Below, one piece after another: positions 45,099 through 56,605 of a DNA stretch of 64,000 nt (positions are counted from its first letter, which is position 1; the number at the start of each line of letters is the position of its first letter). Source of the stretch: Lactobacillus sp. S2-2. Lineage in GTDB: Bacteria > Bacillota > Bacilli > Lactobacillales > Lactobacillaceae. The translations under genes and the position numbers were made by a program. The notes below the pieces were generated by a model, which saw only the letters and a program-made list of their open reading frames with translations, did no database searches and had not been told where the DNA came from. The stretch spans positions 1-64,000 of the forward strand of contig NZ_WWFA01000011.1 in the NCBI RefSeq assembly GCF_021698855.1. The letters are read 5' to 3'.

Positions 45099-45824
45099 AT
45101 GAATATTTTAGCAATTGATTCTTCAAACAAACCTTTATCAATTGCTTTAATTGCTGAAAATAAAATTCAAGCAACTAAAACAATTACAACTAATAAAAAA
45201 CATGCAGAGCAATTACTACCGATTATTGATGATTTGATGAATGTAGCTAATTTAAAGCCAAATGAATTAAATCGAATTGTTGTTGCAAAGGGACCAGGCT
45301 CTTATACGGGAATTAGAATTGGAGTAACTGCTGCAAAAGTATTAGCTAATACTTTAAATATTGATCTAGTTGCAGTTTCTAGTTTAGAAACTCTTGTACT
45401 TAATGTTCAAAGTGATGATACTTTAGTAGTACCAATGTTTGATGTTAGAAATGATAATGTATTTACAGGTTTATATGAAAAGAAAAACAAAAAAATTATC
45501 AATTTGATTAAAGACCAACATATAAATATTGATGATTGGTTAGAACAATTAAAATTAAAACAGGCAAAAATTATTTTTATTGGAACAGATATAATCAATT
45601 TTAAGAGTAAAATTTTAGATTATATTGGAGATAATGCTAACTTTGTAAATGGAATTGATAATTTACCACAAGCTTCAAATTTAGCATTTTATGGTTCTGA
45701 TAAAGAAGTAGTTAAAAATATAAATGAATTAACACCAGATTATTTAAGATTAACAAAAGCAGAAGTTGATTGGAAAAAAACACATCCGAAAGAGGTTAAT
45801 AAAAAATATGTGGAGAAAGCTTAA
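45099..45824 (+). CDS. tsaB: tRNA t6A biosynthesis protein TsaB
   Basis: Inactive paralog of TsaD that scaffolds the t6A37 complex with TsaD and TsaE. The 241-aa protein has N-terminal ILAIDSSNKPLSIAL, KHAEQLLPIIDDL and GPGSYTGIRIGVTAAKVLA. GGGAG before ATG 45099. It overlaps the rimI start by 17 bases. Confidence 0.95.
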   Translation: MNILAIDSSNKPLSIALIAENKIQATKTITTNKKHAEQLLPIIDDLMNVANLKPNELNRIVVAKGPGSYTGIRIGVTAAKVLANTLNIDLVAVSSLETLVLNVQSDDTLVVPMFDVRNDNVFTGLYEKKNKKIINLIKDQHINIDDWLEQLKLKQAKIIFIGTDIINFKSKILDYIGDNANFVNGIDNLPQASNLAFYGSDKEVVKNINELTPDYLRLTKAEVDWKKTHPKEVNKKYVEKA

Positions 45825-46401
45825 ACAATTATATGATGATTTTAAAGATGATTCTGATGACAAAATCAGGGAGGCTTTAGATTTTAAAAATCATATTATT
45901 GAAATCAATGGATTAGATTTTTATTTTGCAAAGGGAAATTTAACTGATTTGCCGGATATTATTCGAGTTGAAAAAGAAGCTTTTGATGTAAATGAATTGA
46001 ATCGAAAAAAAATCTTAACTAGACAGTTAAAAGATCAACGAAATTCTTTATTTTTTGTTTTAAGAAAAGAAGATGAATTAATAGGTTATATTAGTTGTTC
46101 TATTGATCGAAAAAGAAATGTTTTTTATATTAATAATTTAGCATTATTAAATAAGTTTCGTAATCATGGACTTGGTTATTTTTTGATTACAAATGCTGTT
46201 AATCGAGCACGTTTGATGGAAATGTCAGAAGTAATCGCAGAAGTTAAAGATGATAATTTTAAAGCACAACATATTTTTAGAGACCTTGGATTTAAACAAT
46301 CTGGAATGTTACCTAATTTTTATAAAGATAAATCAAACGCGATTTTAATGCATTTTGATTTAAATACAATTGATCTATCTCCAAGTAATTATGGAAGATA
46401 G
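45808..46401 (+). CDS. rimI: GNAT N-acetyltransferase, RimI type
   Basis: Probable N-terminal acetyltransferase of ribosomal protein S18 or related targets. ATG 45808, preceded by AGAGG, gives 197 aa; the frame extends upstream inside tsaB. An N-terminal extension of about 45 residues precedes the GNAT core ([35 protein letters not shown] with the acetyl-CoA loop, [16 protein letters not shown]). Position between tsaB and tsaD is the family rule. Confidence 0.92.
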   Translation: MWRKLKQLYDDFKDDSDDKIREALDFKNHIIEINGLDFYFAKGNLTDLPDIIRVEKEAFDVNELNRKKILTRQLKDQRNSLFFVLRKEDELIGYISCSIDRKRNVFYINNLALLNKFRNHGLGYFLITNAVNRARLMEMSEVIAEVKDDNFKAQHIFRDLGFKQSGMLPNFYKDKSNAILMHFDLNTIDLSPSNYGR

Positions 46402-46405
46402 TGGA

Positions 46406-47449
46406 ATGGATGATATTATGGCTGAAAATGATAATTTGATTTTGGCTTTTGAAAGTAGTTGTGATGAAACTAGTGTCGCAGTAATTAAAAATGGAAATGA
46501 AATTCTATCAAATATTGTTGCAACACAAATAAAAAGTCATCAAAGATTTGGTGGAGTTGTACCTGAAGTAGCAAGTAGACATCATATTGAAGAAATTAAT
46601 ATTTGCATTGATGATGCAATGCAAGAAGCTAATGTTAGTTATGATGATTTAGATGCTGTAGCTGTCACTTATGGTCCTGGTTTAGTTGGATCATTACTTG
46701 TTGGATTAACAGCAGCCAAAATGGTAGCGTGGGCTCATGATTTACCTTTAATTCCTGTAAACCATATTATGGGGCATATATATGCTTCTGCTTTTAATCA
46801 GGAAATCGTATTTCCAGCTCTAGCATTAGTTGTATCAGGTGGACATACTGAATTAGTTCATATGCCTAAAAAAGGTGTATTTGAGATAATTGGTGAAACT
46901 CGTGATGACGCTGCTGGTGAAGCTTATGATAAAATTGGAAGAGTTTTAGGACTTCAATATCCAGCAGGAAAAAAAGTCGATGAATTGGCATTTGAAGGAA
47001 AAGATACTTTTAATTTTCCAAGGGCTATGAATGATGATGATAATTTTGATTTTAGTTTTAGTGGATTAAAAAGTTCATTCATTAATACAGTTCATCATGC
47101 AGAACAAATCAATCAGGTACTTAGTAAAAATGATTTATCAGCTAGTTTTCAAGATGCAGTTGTTGATGTATTAGTACATAAAACAAAGAAGGCAATTGAT
47201 GATTTAGATGTTAATGAATTTATTTTAGCTGGCGGGGTTGCTGCAAATTCTCAACTTAGAAATGAATTTGATAAATTATTTAATAATAATTACAAAAATA
47301 TTATTTTTGAAAAAGCTCCGTTAAAATTATGTGGTGATAATGCTGCTATGATTGGTGCAGCTGCATATCCACTTTATCAATTGGGAGTGTTTGCTGATAA
47401 TAGTTTAAATGCTAACCCTGGACTAGAATTCGAATATAAAAAAGACTGA
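46406..47449 (+). CDS. tsaD: tRNA N6-threonylcarbamoyladenosine transferase TsaD
   Basis: Catalytic subunit that transfers the threonylcarbamoyl group to A37 of ANN-reading tRNAs. ATG 46406 has GGAAG eight bases upstream; ATG 46418 is an alternative. About 347 aa. [15 protein letters not shown], metal ligands in [42 protein letters not shown] and [12 protein letters not shown] are all present. It ends at a bidirectional terminator facing the ABC-F gene. Confidence 0.97.
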   Translation: MDDIMAENDNLILAFESSCDETSVAVIKNGNEILSNIVATQIKSHQRFGGVVPEVASRHHIEEINICIDDAMQEANVSYDDLDAVAVTYGPGLVGSLLVGLTAAKMVAWAHDLPLIPVNHIMGHIYASAFNQEIVFPALALVVSGGHTELVHMPKKGVFEIIGETRDDAAGEAYDKIGRVLGLQYPAGKKVDELAFEGKDTFNFPRAMNDDDNFDFSFSGLKSSFINTVHHAEQINQVLSKNDLSASFQDAVVDVLVHKTKKAIDDLDVNEFILAGGVAANSQLRNEFDKLFNNNYKNIIFEKAPLKLCGDNAAMIGAAAYPLYQLGVFADNSLNANPGLEFEYKKD

Positions 47450-47470
47450 TTATTAAATCAGTCTTTTTTA
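47437..47470. terminator. Bidirectional terminator between tsaD and the ABC-F gene
   Basis: AAAAAAGACTGAT with ATCAGTCTTTTTT (loop TATTAA), with both A and T runs. Confidence 0.9.
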
Positions 47471-47471
47471 T

Positions 47472-49409
47472 TTATTCTAATTTTAAAGATAGTTCTGTCC
47501 ACATATTTTCTAGATTTTCTTTTTTTTCATTATTAATATTAATAGAGTTTTGTAAATCATTTAATTTATCATAATTTGTAATATTCTCATTCAAAGTCAT
47601 TTGATTTTGAATTGTTTTATTATTTTTATCAATTTCAATTAATTCTTCTTCAATTTGATTTATTTTACGAATAATTTTTCTTTGCTCTTTTTGCTTTTCC
47701 TTACTTAATTGATATGAAGTTTTATTTTCGTTTGTTTCTTTTTTAGTATTATTTTGGTCCTTTTGTGATTCTTCGTATTCTTTTAGAATACGTTCTTCTT
47801 CTTTTTTTTCAGTATAATAGTCATAATTTCCAAGATATAAGTTAGCTTGATTAGAATTCATTTCTAAAATATTATTAGATATTTTATTTAAAAAGTATCT
47901 ATCATGAGATATGAATAAAATAGTTCCTTGAAAGTTAAGCAAAGCCTTTTCTAAAACTTCGATACTATCAATATCTAAATGGTTTGTTGGTTCATCTAAA
48001 ATCAAGAAATTATCCTTTTCCATAGATAATTTAGTTAATAGAAGTCTTGCTTTTTCTCCACCAGATAACATACTAACAGTTTTTAAAACATCGGTTCCAG
48101 AAAATAAAAAACTACCAAGAATAGATCTAATGTCTTTTTCATCAACAGTCGGATAATCATCCCAAAGTTCATTTAATACAGTTTTATTATTATGCAAATC
48201 ACTTTGATGTTGATCATAGTACCCGACTGTAACGCCAGTTCCGAAACGGATTGTTCCAGATAGTTTTGGGATTCTTCCAATAATTGTTTTTATTAATGTA
48301 GATTTACCAATACCATTAGGTCCTACAATCCCGATGGAATCACCTTTTTTGAGATTCAAATTAACTGTTGGTAAAAAAGTTTTATTTGGATAACCAAATT
48401 TTAATTTATCTAAATCTAATACAATATTTCCGCTACTTCGATCAAATGAAAAATTAAATTTAGCTTTTTTATCATAAATATCAGGTTTTTGTAACGAATC
48501 CATTTTTTCTAATTGTTTTCGTTTAGATTGTGCTCTTTTAGTAGTTGAAGCACGAACTATATTTTTATCAACAAAATCTTGTAATTGTTTAGCTTCTTTT
48601 TGTTGTTTTTCATAATGCTTTAACTCAATGATTTGATCATGTTCTTTTGTTTTAATAAATTCAGTATAATTACCGGTATATGCCTTTATACTTCCATTGT
48701 TTAAATCATAAATTTTATTAGTTATTTTATCCATAAAATAACGATCATGTGAAATTATTAATAGAGATCCATTATACCCTTGAAGATATTGCTCTAACCA
48801 AGCAGTTGTTTCTACATCGATATGATTTGTTGGTTCATCAAGAATTAAAAGATCAGGCTTTTGTAACAATAATTTAGCTAGTGCCAGTTGTGTTTGTTGA
48901 CCACCAGATAATTCTGATATTTTTTTGTTAAAAATATCTTCATAAAAGCCAAAACCAAATAAAACACTTTTAATTTCAGAGTCATAAGTGTATCCACCTT
49001 TAGCTTCAAAATCATTTTGAATATTGTCATAAGTTTGAGTTAATTCATCAAGAAGTGATGGATTATTAATAACTTGATCAGTACTTAATCTTTTTTCAAT
49101 TTCATGAAGTTTCTTTTCAATACTGATTAATTCTGAAAACACAGTTCTCATTTCTTCAATAATTGTTTTATTGGAATTTAAACCAGTATTTTGTTCTAAA
49201 TATCCAATTTTTATGTCTTTCTTTTGAGATATATGACCTTCATCAATTGTTTCTTTACCTAAAATCATTTTTATTAAAGTTGATTTACCAGCACCGTTTT
49301 TACCAACTAATCCGACTTTATCATCGGAGGAAATTGATAAATTTACATTGGAAAATAAATCTATCCCATCAAATCTTTTGGTTAAATTTGATACCTGTAA
49401 TATGTTCAT
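47472..49409 (-). CDS. ydiF: ABC-F family ATPase (YdiF type)
   Basis: Soluble ribosome-binding ATPase with two ABC domains and no membrane part; acts on translation. The 645-aa protein has Walker A GLVGKNGAGKSTLIKM and GIVGPNGIGKSTLIKT, signature LSGGQQTQLALAK and LSGGEKARLLLTK, and the inter-domain linker (about 250-310) with HYEKQQKEAKQLQDFVDK. A long C-terminal coiled coil follows from about 560. Location next to rex and groESL matches Bacillus ydiF. It is divergent from rex. Confidence 0.93.
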   Translation of the reverse strand: MNILQVSNLTKRFDGIDLFSNVNLSISSDDKVGLVGKNGAGKSTLIKMILGKETIDEGHISQKKDIKIGYLEQNTGLNSNKTIIEEMRTVFSELISIEKKLHEIEKRLSTDQVINNPSLLDELTQTYDNIQNDFEAKGGYTYDSEIKSVLFGFGFYEDIFNKKISELSGGQQTQLALAKLLLQKPDLLILDEPTNHIDVETTAWLEQYLQGYNGSLLIISHDRYFMDKITNKIYDLNNGSIKAYTGNYTEFIKTKEHDQIIELKHYEKQQKEAKQLQDFVDKNIVRASTTKRAQSKRKQLEKMDSLQKPDIYDKKAKFNFSFDRSSGNIVLDLDKLKFGYPNKTFLPTVNLNLKKGDSIGIVGPNGIGKSTLIKTIIGRIPKLSGTIRFGTGVTVGYYDQHQSDLHNNKTVLNELWDDYPTVDEKDIRSILGSFLFSGTDVLKTVSMLSGGEKARLLLTKLSMEKDNFLILDEPTNHLDIDSIEVLEKALLNFQGTILFISHDRYFLNKISNNILEMNSNQANLYLGNYDYYTEKKEEERILKEYEESQKDQNNTKKETNENKTSYQLSKEKQKEQRKIIRKINQIEEELIEIDKNNKTIQNQMTLNENITNYDKLNDLQNSININNEKKENLENMWTELSLKLE

Positions 49410-49546
49410 GATGATTCCTCCATTCTATATATAGTAATATTAACATAATCAGATAGGTAATATAATTTATTTCACAAGTATAAAGTTTATGATATGATAA
49501 ATATCGTAAGTCTTTGTGAATTTTTTTAAAATAGGGGAGTAAAGAG

Positions 49547-50203
49547 ATGGCAGAAACAAAAATTCCAAGAGCGACCGCAAAAAGATTGCCCATTTATTAT
49601 CGCTACTTAAATATTTTACACGATGGTGGAAAAAATAGAGTATCATCTAATGAATTGTCAGATGCAATTCAAGTTGATTCTGCTACAATTAGAAGAGATT
49701 TTTCTTATTTTGGAGCACTTGGTAAAAGAGGATATGGATATGATGTTCAAAGTTTATTAGATTTTTTTAAAAAGATTTTAAACCAAGATCAATTAACCAA
49801 TGTTGCATTAATTGGTGCTGGTAATTTAGGACATGCGTTGTTAAATTTTAATTTTCATATGGATAGTAATATTAGAATTTCAGCAGCATTTGATACTAAT
49901 GCTGATAATGTAAATACTGTTCAAGGTGGAGTTCCAATTTATCCAATGGATCAAATGGTCCAACAATTAAATGAACAACAGATTGAAGTAGTTATTTTGA
50001 CCACTCCTGCTAAAGTTGCTCAAAAGGTAACTGACGAAGTTGCAGAAACAGGTGTTAAAGGTATTTTGAATTTTACCCCCATCAGATTATCAACACCTAA
50101 AAAAATTAGAGTACACAATGTAGATTTGACTAATGAGTTACAAACATTAACTTATTTTATTGATCATTATGATCAAAAAGATGAAAAAGACGATTTCTTT
50201 TAA
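49547..50203 (+). CDS. rex: Redox-sensing transcriptional repressor Rex
   Basis: Senses NADH/NAD+ and represses fermentation and respiration genes when NADH is low. The 218-aa protein has an N-terminal winged helix ([38 protein letters not shown]) and a C-terminal Rossmann domain with [14 protein letters not shown] at about 86-99. GGGGAG precedes ATG 49547. Two half sites for Rex lie upstream. Its stop is inside its terminator. Confidence 0.97.
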   Translation: MAETKIPRATAKRLPIYYRYLNILHDGGKNRVSSNELSDAIQVDSATIRRDFSYFGALGKRGYGYDVQSLLDFFKKILNQDQLTNVALIGAGNLGHALLNFNFHMDSNIRISAAFDTNADNVNTVQGGVPIYPMDQMVQQLNEQQIEVVILTTPAKVAQKVTDEVAETGVKGILNFTPIRLSTPKKIRVHNVDLTNELQTLTYFIDHYDQKDEKDDFF

Positions 50204-50217
50204 ATCGTCTTTTTTTA
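50184..50217 (+). terminator. Terminator overlapping the rex stop
   Basis: AAAAGACGATTT with AAATCGTCTTTT (short loop), followed by T; includes the last rex codons. Confidence 0.85.
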
Positions 50218-50259
50218 ACTTGAAAAATTAATTAATAAATTATATATTGAATTAGTAAA

Positions 50260-50286
50260 TTAGCAGTACAATAAATGAATTGCTAA
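50260..50286 (+). promoter_or_regulatory. Degenerate CIRCE element before groES
   Basis: TTAGCAGTA-N9-AATTGCTAA. The outer six bases of each half-site match the HrcA operator TTAGCACTC-N9-GAGTGCTAA exactly and the spacing is exact, but the three inner bases of both halves differ. It overlaps a TACAAT that may be the -10 of groESL. Confidence 0.72.
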
Positions 50287-50308
50287 AAATATAGAGGTGA
50301 ATTTAATT

Positions 50309-52187
<1,879 letters not shown>

Positions 52188-52221
52188 AAAAGATTTACTA
52201 TAATTAGTAAATCTTTTTTTA
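52188..52221 (+). terminator. Terminator of groESL
   Basis: AAAAGATTTACTA-TAAT-TAGTAAATCTTTT followed by T. Confidence 0.88.
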
Positions 52222-52319
52222 CTTTGTAGATGAATTATGATTGTAATTGTAGTAAAATACACGTTGTTCAATAAATGCATTAATTAGTTAATTAAATGTA
52301 TTAAAAAGGAGTAACAGTT

Positions 52320-54158
52320 ATGTGGCGTTATCTAAAAAGATTTTTAATTGGTAAACCACTTAAATCAAATGATGAAAGTGGACAATCAATTTCTAAATTT
52401 AAGGGAATTGCATTGTTGTCGTCTGATGCTTTGTCTTCAGTTGCTTATGGGACAGAACAGATAACTGCAGTATTAATAACCCTTTCTGCGGCAGCATTAA
52501 TGTATCAGTTATGGGTTGCTTTGTTAGTTTTAATTTTATTAGCAGCAATAACGCTATCGTATCGTCAAATTATTTATGCGTATCCTTCAGGTGGTGGATC
52601 TTACATAGTATCCAAAACTAATTGGGGAGAATCAGCTGGATTAGTTGCTGGTGGATCGCTATTAGTTGATTATATGTTAACCGTTGCAGTTTCAACTACT
52701 GCTGGTACAGAAGCAATTACTTCAACAATTCCATCTTTACATAAGTATTCAGTTGCTATCTCAATTTTTATTGTAATATTTATTATGTTATTAAATTTAC
52801 GTGGAATGAGAGAATCTGCATCATTTTTAATTGTTCCAGTTTATTTATTCATTATTACAATCATAGCGATGATTGTTGTTGGTGGTTATAACATAATTAC
52901 TGGAAATGTTGAGTTTCATGGCTATGCAAACTTTGGATCAAATGTAAGTGGAATGACATTATTACTATTTTTCAAAGCCTTTTCTTCAGGATCTTCTTCA
53001 TTAACTGGAGTTGAAGCAATTAGTAATGCAGTTCCTAATTTTAATAAACCAAAGCGAAAAAATGCTGCTAATACATTAGTTATTATGTCAATTATTTTAG
53101 GTATTTTCTTTGCTGGAATAACTTTCTTAAGTTATTATTTTGGAATTGTACCAAATAGTAAAGAAACTGTATTATCTCAAATTGGTCAGGCCGTATTTGG
53201 AAATAGTATTTTATATTATCTTCTTCAAACTGCAACTGCTTTGATTTTAGTAGTTGCTGCAAATACAGGATTTTCAGCTTTTCCAGTTTTAGCTTTCAAT
53301 ATGGCTAAAGATAAATACCTTCCTCATGCATATTTGGATAAGGGAGATCGCTTAGGATATTCTAATGGAATAATTTCATTAGCTTTAGGAGCAATTATAT
53401 TAATTTTAATTTTTAATGGTGAAACTAATTTATTGATTCCTTTATATGCAATGGGAGTATTTATTCCGTTTACTTTATCGCAATCAGGTATGATTAAACA
53501 TTGGTTCCGTGAAAGAGATGGTTTCTGGCTTGGAAAAGCATTCATTAATTTTATTGGAACAGTTATTTCTGCTACTTTAGTAATCTTTTTATTTATTTTA
53601 CATTTTAAAAATGTTTGGCCATATTTGATTATAATGCCATTACTTTTATTACTATTTTATAAAATTAATGATCATTATAAGAGAGTAGCAGAACAGTTAA
53701 GAGTTTCTAGAGAATCTGTAAAAGAAATTAAACCTTATTCAGGATCTACTGTGATTGTTTTAGTTAGTGATATTACACAAGTTACTAAAGAAGCAATGGC
53801 ATACGCAAGCTCAATCGGAGATTATGTAATTGCAATGCATGTTTCATTTAATGAAAATGAAGATGCTAAGAAAAAGAAATTATCGGATAAGTTTAAAGCA
53901 GCTTATCCAGAAATTAGATTTGTCGATATTCATACTTCTTATCGTTCAATAACTAATCCAGTTTTGAGATTCTGTGATGTAATTGCTAATAAAGATGATA
54001 AAGATAATAATTCAACAACTGTTTTAGTACCTCAATTTGTACCAAAACATCCATGGCAACAAGTGTTGCATAATCATACAGCTTTAAAATTAAGAGCTGT
54101 TTTAAATTCAAGAGAAAATATAATCGTTTCAACATTTAATTACCATTTGAAAGATTAA
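52320..54158 (+). CDS. kimA: KimA-type APC-superfamily potassium importer
   Basis: Probable high-affinity K+ importer that works with protons; in Bacillus KimA is inhibited by c-di-AMP. The 612-aa length matches KimA. About twelve membrane helices end near 455, starting with FKGIALLSSDALSSVAYGTEQ and YAYPSGGGSYIVSKTNWGE, then a cytoplasmic USP-like C-terminal domain (TVIVLVSDITQVTKEAMAYA onward) where c-di-AMP binds in KimA. AAGGAG before ATG 52320. The 98-base leader is too short for a c-di-AMP (ydaO) riboswitch. A general amino acid permease is the alternative. Confidence 0.88.
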   Translation: MWRYLKRFLIGKPLKSNDESGQSISKFKGIALLSSDALSSVAYGTEQITAVLITLSAAALMYQLWVALLVLILLAAITLSYRQIIYAYPSGGGSYIVSKTNWGESAGLVAGGSLLVDYMLTVAVSTTAGTEAITSTIPSLHKYSVAISIFIVIFIMLLNLRGMRESASFLIVPVYLFIITIIAMIVVGGYNIITGNVEFHGYANFGSNVSGMTLLLFFKAFSSGSSSLTGVEAISNAVPNFNKPKRKNAANTLVIMSIILGIFFAGITFLSYYFGIVPNSKETVLSQIGQAVFGNSILYYLLQTATALILVVAANTGFSAFPVLAFNMAKDKYLPHAYLDKGDRLGYSNGIISLALGAIILILIFNGETNLLIPLYAMGVFIPFTLSQSGMIKHWFRERDGFWLGKAFINFIGTVISATLVIFLFILHFKNVWPYLIIMPLLLLLFYKINDHYKRVAEQLRVSRESVKEIKPYSGSTVIVLVSDITQVTKEAMAYASSIGDYVIAMHVSFNENEDAKKKKLSDKFKAAYPEIRFVDIHTSYRSITNPVLRFCDVIANKDDKDNNSTTVLVPQFVPKHPWQQVLHNHTALKLRAVLNSRENIIVSTFNYHLKD

Positions 54159-54192
54159 AAAAAGCTTACCCCAATCGAGGTAAGCTTTTTTA
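54157..54192. terminator. Bidirectional terminator between kimA and lrgB
   Basis: AAAAAAGCTTACC with GGTAAGCTTTTTT (loop about CCAATCGA), with A and T runs on both sides. Confidence 0.9.
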
Positions 54193-54203
54193 TTAGGTTT
54201 GTA

Positions 54204-54944
54204 TTAACTTATATGCATAATTTTAGCAAAGAGTGGAACTACTAAATCAACAACAATTGAAATGATAACAACAGCAATTGATGCCATTGATCCTTCAATT
54301 GAACCAATTGATACGGCTTTTGCAGAACCGATTGTATGACCAGCAGTTCCAAGACCAAGTCCTAAACCAACTGGATTTTTTAATATAAAGAATTTAATTA
54401 GTTTATCACCTAATGCATAAATGATAACTGCATTTATAATACATGCCATTGCAGTTATCGCTGGTACTCCTTTAATTCCTTCAGCAATTGGCATTGCTAC
54501 AGCAGTAGTTGCTGCTTGTGGTAGCATTGAAGCAATTCCTGTATTATTCAAATTGATTAATTTACCAGTGAAGTAAATAATGAATAGTGAAATTAATGTA
54601 CCAATAACTAATGATGAAATAATTTCAAACCAATATTTTTTAACAATATCATTTCTTTTATATAGTGGAATTGCAAATGCAATTGTTGCAGGATATAAGA
54701 ACCAGAAAATTATGTCTCCACCAGGTTTATATAAGTTTGTATAAACCCATCCAATATTTTGATTAATCATTTTTGAAATTAGCCATAGTACAAAGATACC
54801 TAAAACCATCCCAAGAAAAAGCGGTTGAAATAAGAAGAAGCCATTTGTTTTCTTAAAGAGAAAAACACCAATGGCATAAACTAGAAGAGAAAGAAAAATT
54901 CCAAAGAATGGATTTTCTAAAGTAATCATTATATCTTTACTCAT
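54204..54944 (-). CDS. lrgB: LrgB-family membrane protein, copy 2
   Basis: Partner of the holin-like LrgA; in Gram-positives the pair affects autolysis and pyruvate uptake. The 246-aa protein has about seven membrane helices and typical LrgB blocks (YKPGGDIIFWFLYPATIAFA, SMLPQAATTAVAMPIAEG, GLGLGTAGHTIGSAKAV). It is closely similar to copy 1 at 55375. ATG 54944 after AAAGG; it follows lrgA copy 2 after 18 bases. Confidence 0.92.
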   Translation of the reverse strand: MSKDIMITLENPFFGIFLSLLVYAIGVFLFKKTNGFFLFQPLFLGMVLGIFVLWLISKMINQNIGWVYTNLYKPGGDIIFWFLYPATIAFAIPLYKRNDIVKKYWFEIISSLVIGTLISLFIIYFTGKLINLNNTGIASMLPQAATTAVAMPIAEGIKGVPAITAMACIINAVIIYALGDKLIKFFILKNPVGLGLGLGTAGHTIGSAKAVSIGSIEGSMASIAVVIISIVVDLVVPLFAKIMHIS

Positions 54945-54962
54945 TATTTTAAGACCTTTCTT

Positions 54963-55349
54963 TTATTTATTATTTGAACTAATTTTTTGTTTTAGACGAA
55001 TAATAATTGATGCGGTTGTTGTAATAACTACAAGTAATATAATTGTTGAAAAAATTGTCATACCAATAATTTTTACTCCATCATGACTCAATACATCTAG
55101 AGAAGGGGCGAGTTGAATTCCAGAAGGAATAAATAAGAATGCCAAAATACCAATAAAAAAATCGCCGACTTTTTCTACTTGTTCAACTTTTATAATTTTT
55201 GTAGTTAATAATAAATATAAAAGAATAAGACCGATTACTGGTGTTGGGACGGGAAATGAACTAGGGAAAAAACTAGAGATAATATTAGAAACAAATAAAA
55301 TAGATACAAAAATACTTAATTGAATGATAATTGGTGTTTCTTTTTTCAT
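54963..55349 (-). CDS. lrgA: LrgA/CidA-family holin-like protein, copy 2
   Basis: Small membrane protein of 128 aa with four predicted helices. The conserved region TPVIGLILLYLLL at about 34-46 and the later LFIPSGIQL are diagnostic for the CidA/LrgA family. It has a normal ATG 55349 with AAAGGGAG upstream, unlike the first copy. It follows lrgB copy 1 after 25 bases, so all four genes can be one transcript. Confidence 0.92.
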   Translation of the reverse strand: MKKETPIIIQLSIFVSILFVSNIISSFFPSSFPVPTPVIGLILLYLLLTTKIIKVEQVEKVGDFFIGILAFLFIPSGIQLAPSLDVLSHDGVKIIGMTIFSTIILLVVITTTASIIIRLKQKISSNNK

Positions 55350-55374
55350 AATAAAGTGACTCCCTTTAAATTTT

Positions 55375-56112
55375 TTAACCTAAATTCATTAATTTAGCAA
55401 AAAATGGAATTAAGAAATCAATTAGAATTGAAATAATAACAATTGAGATTGAAGACGTTGCTAATTCAATTGATCCAATTTCTGCTGCTTTGGCGGATCC
55501 CATTGTACCAGAAGTTCCTAAGCCAAGACCAACACCAACAGGATTTTTTAATTTGAATAATTTTAATAATTGAGTACCAATTGCATAAACGATAATTCCA
55601 TTTAAAATACATGCAACTGCAGTAATTGAAGGATTTCCATTAATTGCTTCAGCATTAGGAATTGCAACTGCTAAAGTAGCTGCATGAGGTAAAATTGAAG
55701 CAATTCCAGTATCATCAATGCCAAGCATTTTACCTATATAATACATACCAAATAATGAAATAATCATTCCAATAAAAAGTGATAATAATATTTCCCACCA
55801 ATATTTTTTTATAATATCATTTCTTTTATAAAGTGGGACAGCAAAAGACAAAGTAGCAGGAAGTAAAAACCAAAAAATCATATCTCCACCTGGCTTATAT
55901 AGGCTTTTATAGACCCATTCAACATGATGGCTTGTATACATGGAGATTAATGATAACACTAGGATACCAATCACAATTGCAATTAATACAGGTTGTAAAA
56001 TAAAGAAATTACTACTTTTTTTATAAATCCACATTCCAATTAAATATGCAATTAAGGTTAAACATATTCCAAATAATGGATCTTTTAATAGATTAATTAA
56101 TTCCTCTTTCAT
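55375..56112 (-). CDS. lrgB: LrgB-family membrane protein, copy 1
   Basis: 245-aa LrgB protein, paralog of the one at 54204, with the same blocks (YKPGGDMIFWFLLPATLSFA, SILPHAATLAVAIPNAEA, GLGLGTSGTMGSAKAAE). ATG 56112 overlaps the end of lrgA copy 1 by four bases and is preceded by AAAGGAG, so it can be translated even if lrgA copy 1 is not. Confidence 0.92.
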   Translation of the reverse strand: MKEELINLLKDPLFGICLTLIAYLIGMWIYKKSSNFFILQPVLIAIVIGILVLSLISMYTSHHVEWVYKSLYKPGGDMIFWFLLPATLSFAVPLYKRNDIIKKYWWEILLSLFIGMIISLFGMYYIGKMLGIDDTGIASILPHAATLAVAIPNAEAINGNPSITAVACILNGIIVYAIGTQLLKLFKLKNPVGVGLGLGTSGTMGSAKAAEIGSIELATSSISIVIISILIDFLIPFFAKLMNLG

Positions 56113-56510
56113 AAATTATCTCCTTTTTTGAAAATTTTTTTAATTTTCTTTTGAATAAAAATTAAAAGTGCAGTTGTAACAGAAACCGATAAAACCATTA
56201 AAATTGTAGATAAAAAAATCATAATAATTAATTTAAATCCATATTTATGTAGTACATCGATTGATGTAATTAATTCAATTCCAGAAGGTATAATCAAGAA
56301 AGGTAAAATTTTAATGAAAAAACTTGCTAATGTTTCTACTTGATGTAGTTTGATGATTTTCATAGTTAATAATAAATATAAAATTATGATACCAATTACA
56401 GGCCCAGAAAGTGGAAATCCGTCAGGTAAAAGATTAGCTATGAGGTCGGAAATGAATAAAATTGTTGCAAATATAAGTAATTGATTTATTATGCCAGTTT
56501 TTTTATTAAT
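56109..56510 (-). CDS. lrgA: LrgA/CidA-family protein, copy 1, with no canonical start codon
   Basis: Open frame of 133 codons that aligns along its whole length with lrgA copy 2 (GPVIGIIILYLLL, FLIIPSGIEL). Upstream of the first in-frame ATG (56363), 49 codons with clear LrgA similarity are open, including the first membrane helix, but contain no ATG, GTG or TTG; a TAG lies just before. By alignment the start is at ATT 56510 (ATTAATAAAAAAACT), with AAGGGA about ten bases upstream. Either it uses a rare ATT start, or the start was lost and the gene is decaying. The ATG at 56363 has no ribosome binding site. Confidence 0.75.
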   Translation of the reverse strand: MNKKTGIINQLLIFATILFISDLIANLLPDGFPLSGPVIGIIILYLLLTMKIIKLHQVETLASFFIKILPFLIIPSGIELITSIDVLHKYGFKLIIMIFLSTILMVLSVSVTTALLIFIQKKIKKIFKKGDNL

Positions 56511-56605
56511 TGTAATCTATCCCTTCAAAATTTAAATATTATTGTAATTATAACAGATAAATAGTTAAACTTTTAACAATTTGCTAGAATGATTGACCTA
56601 TAATC

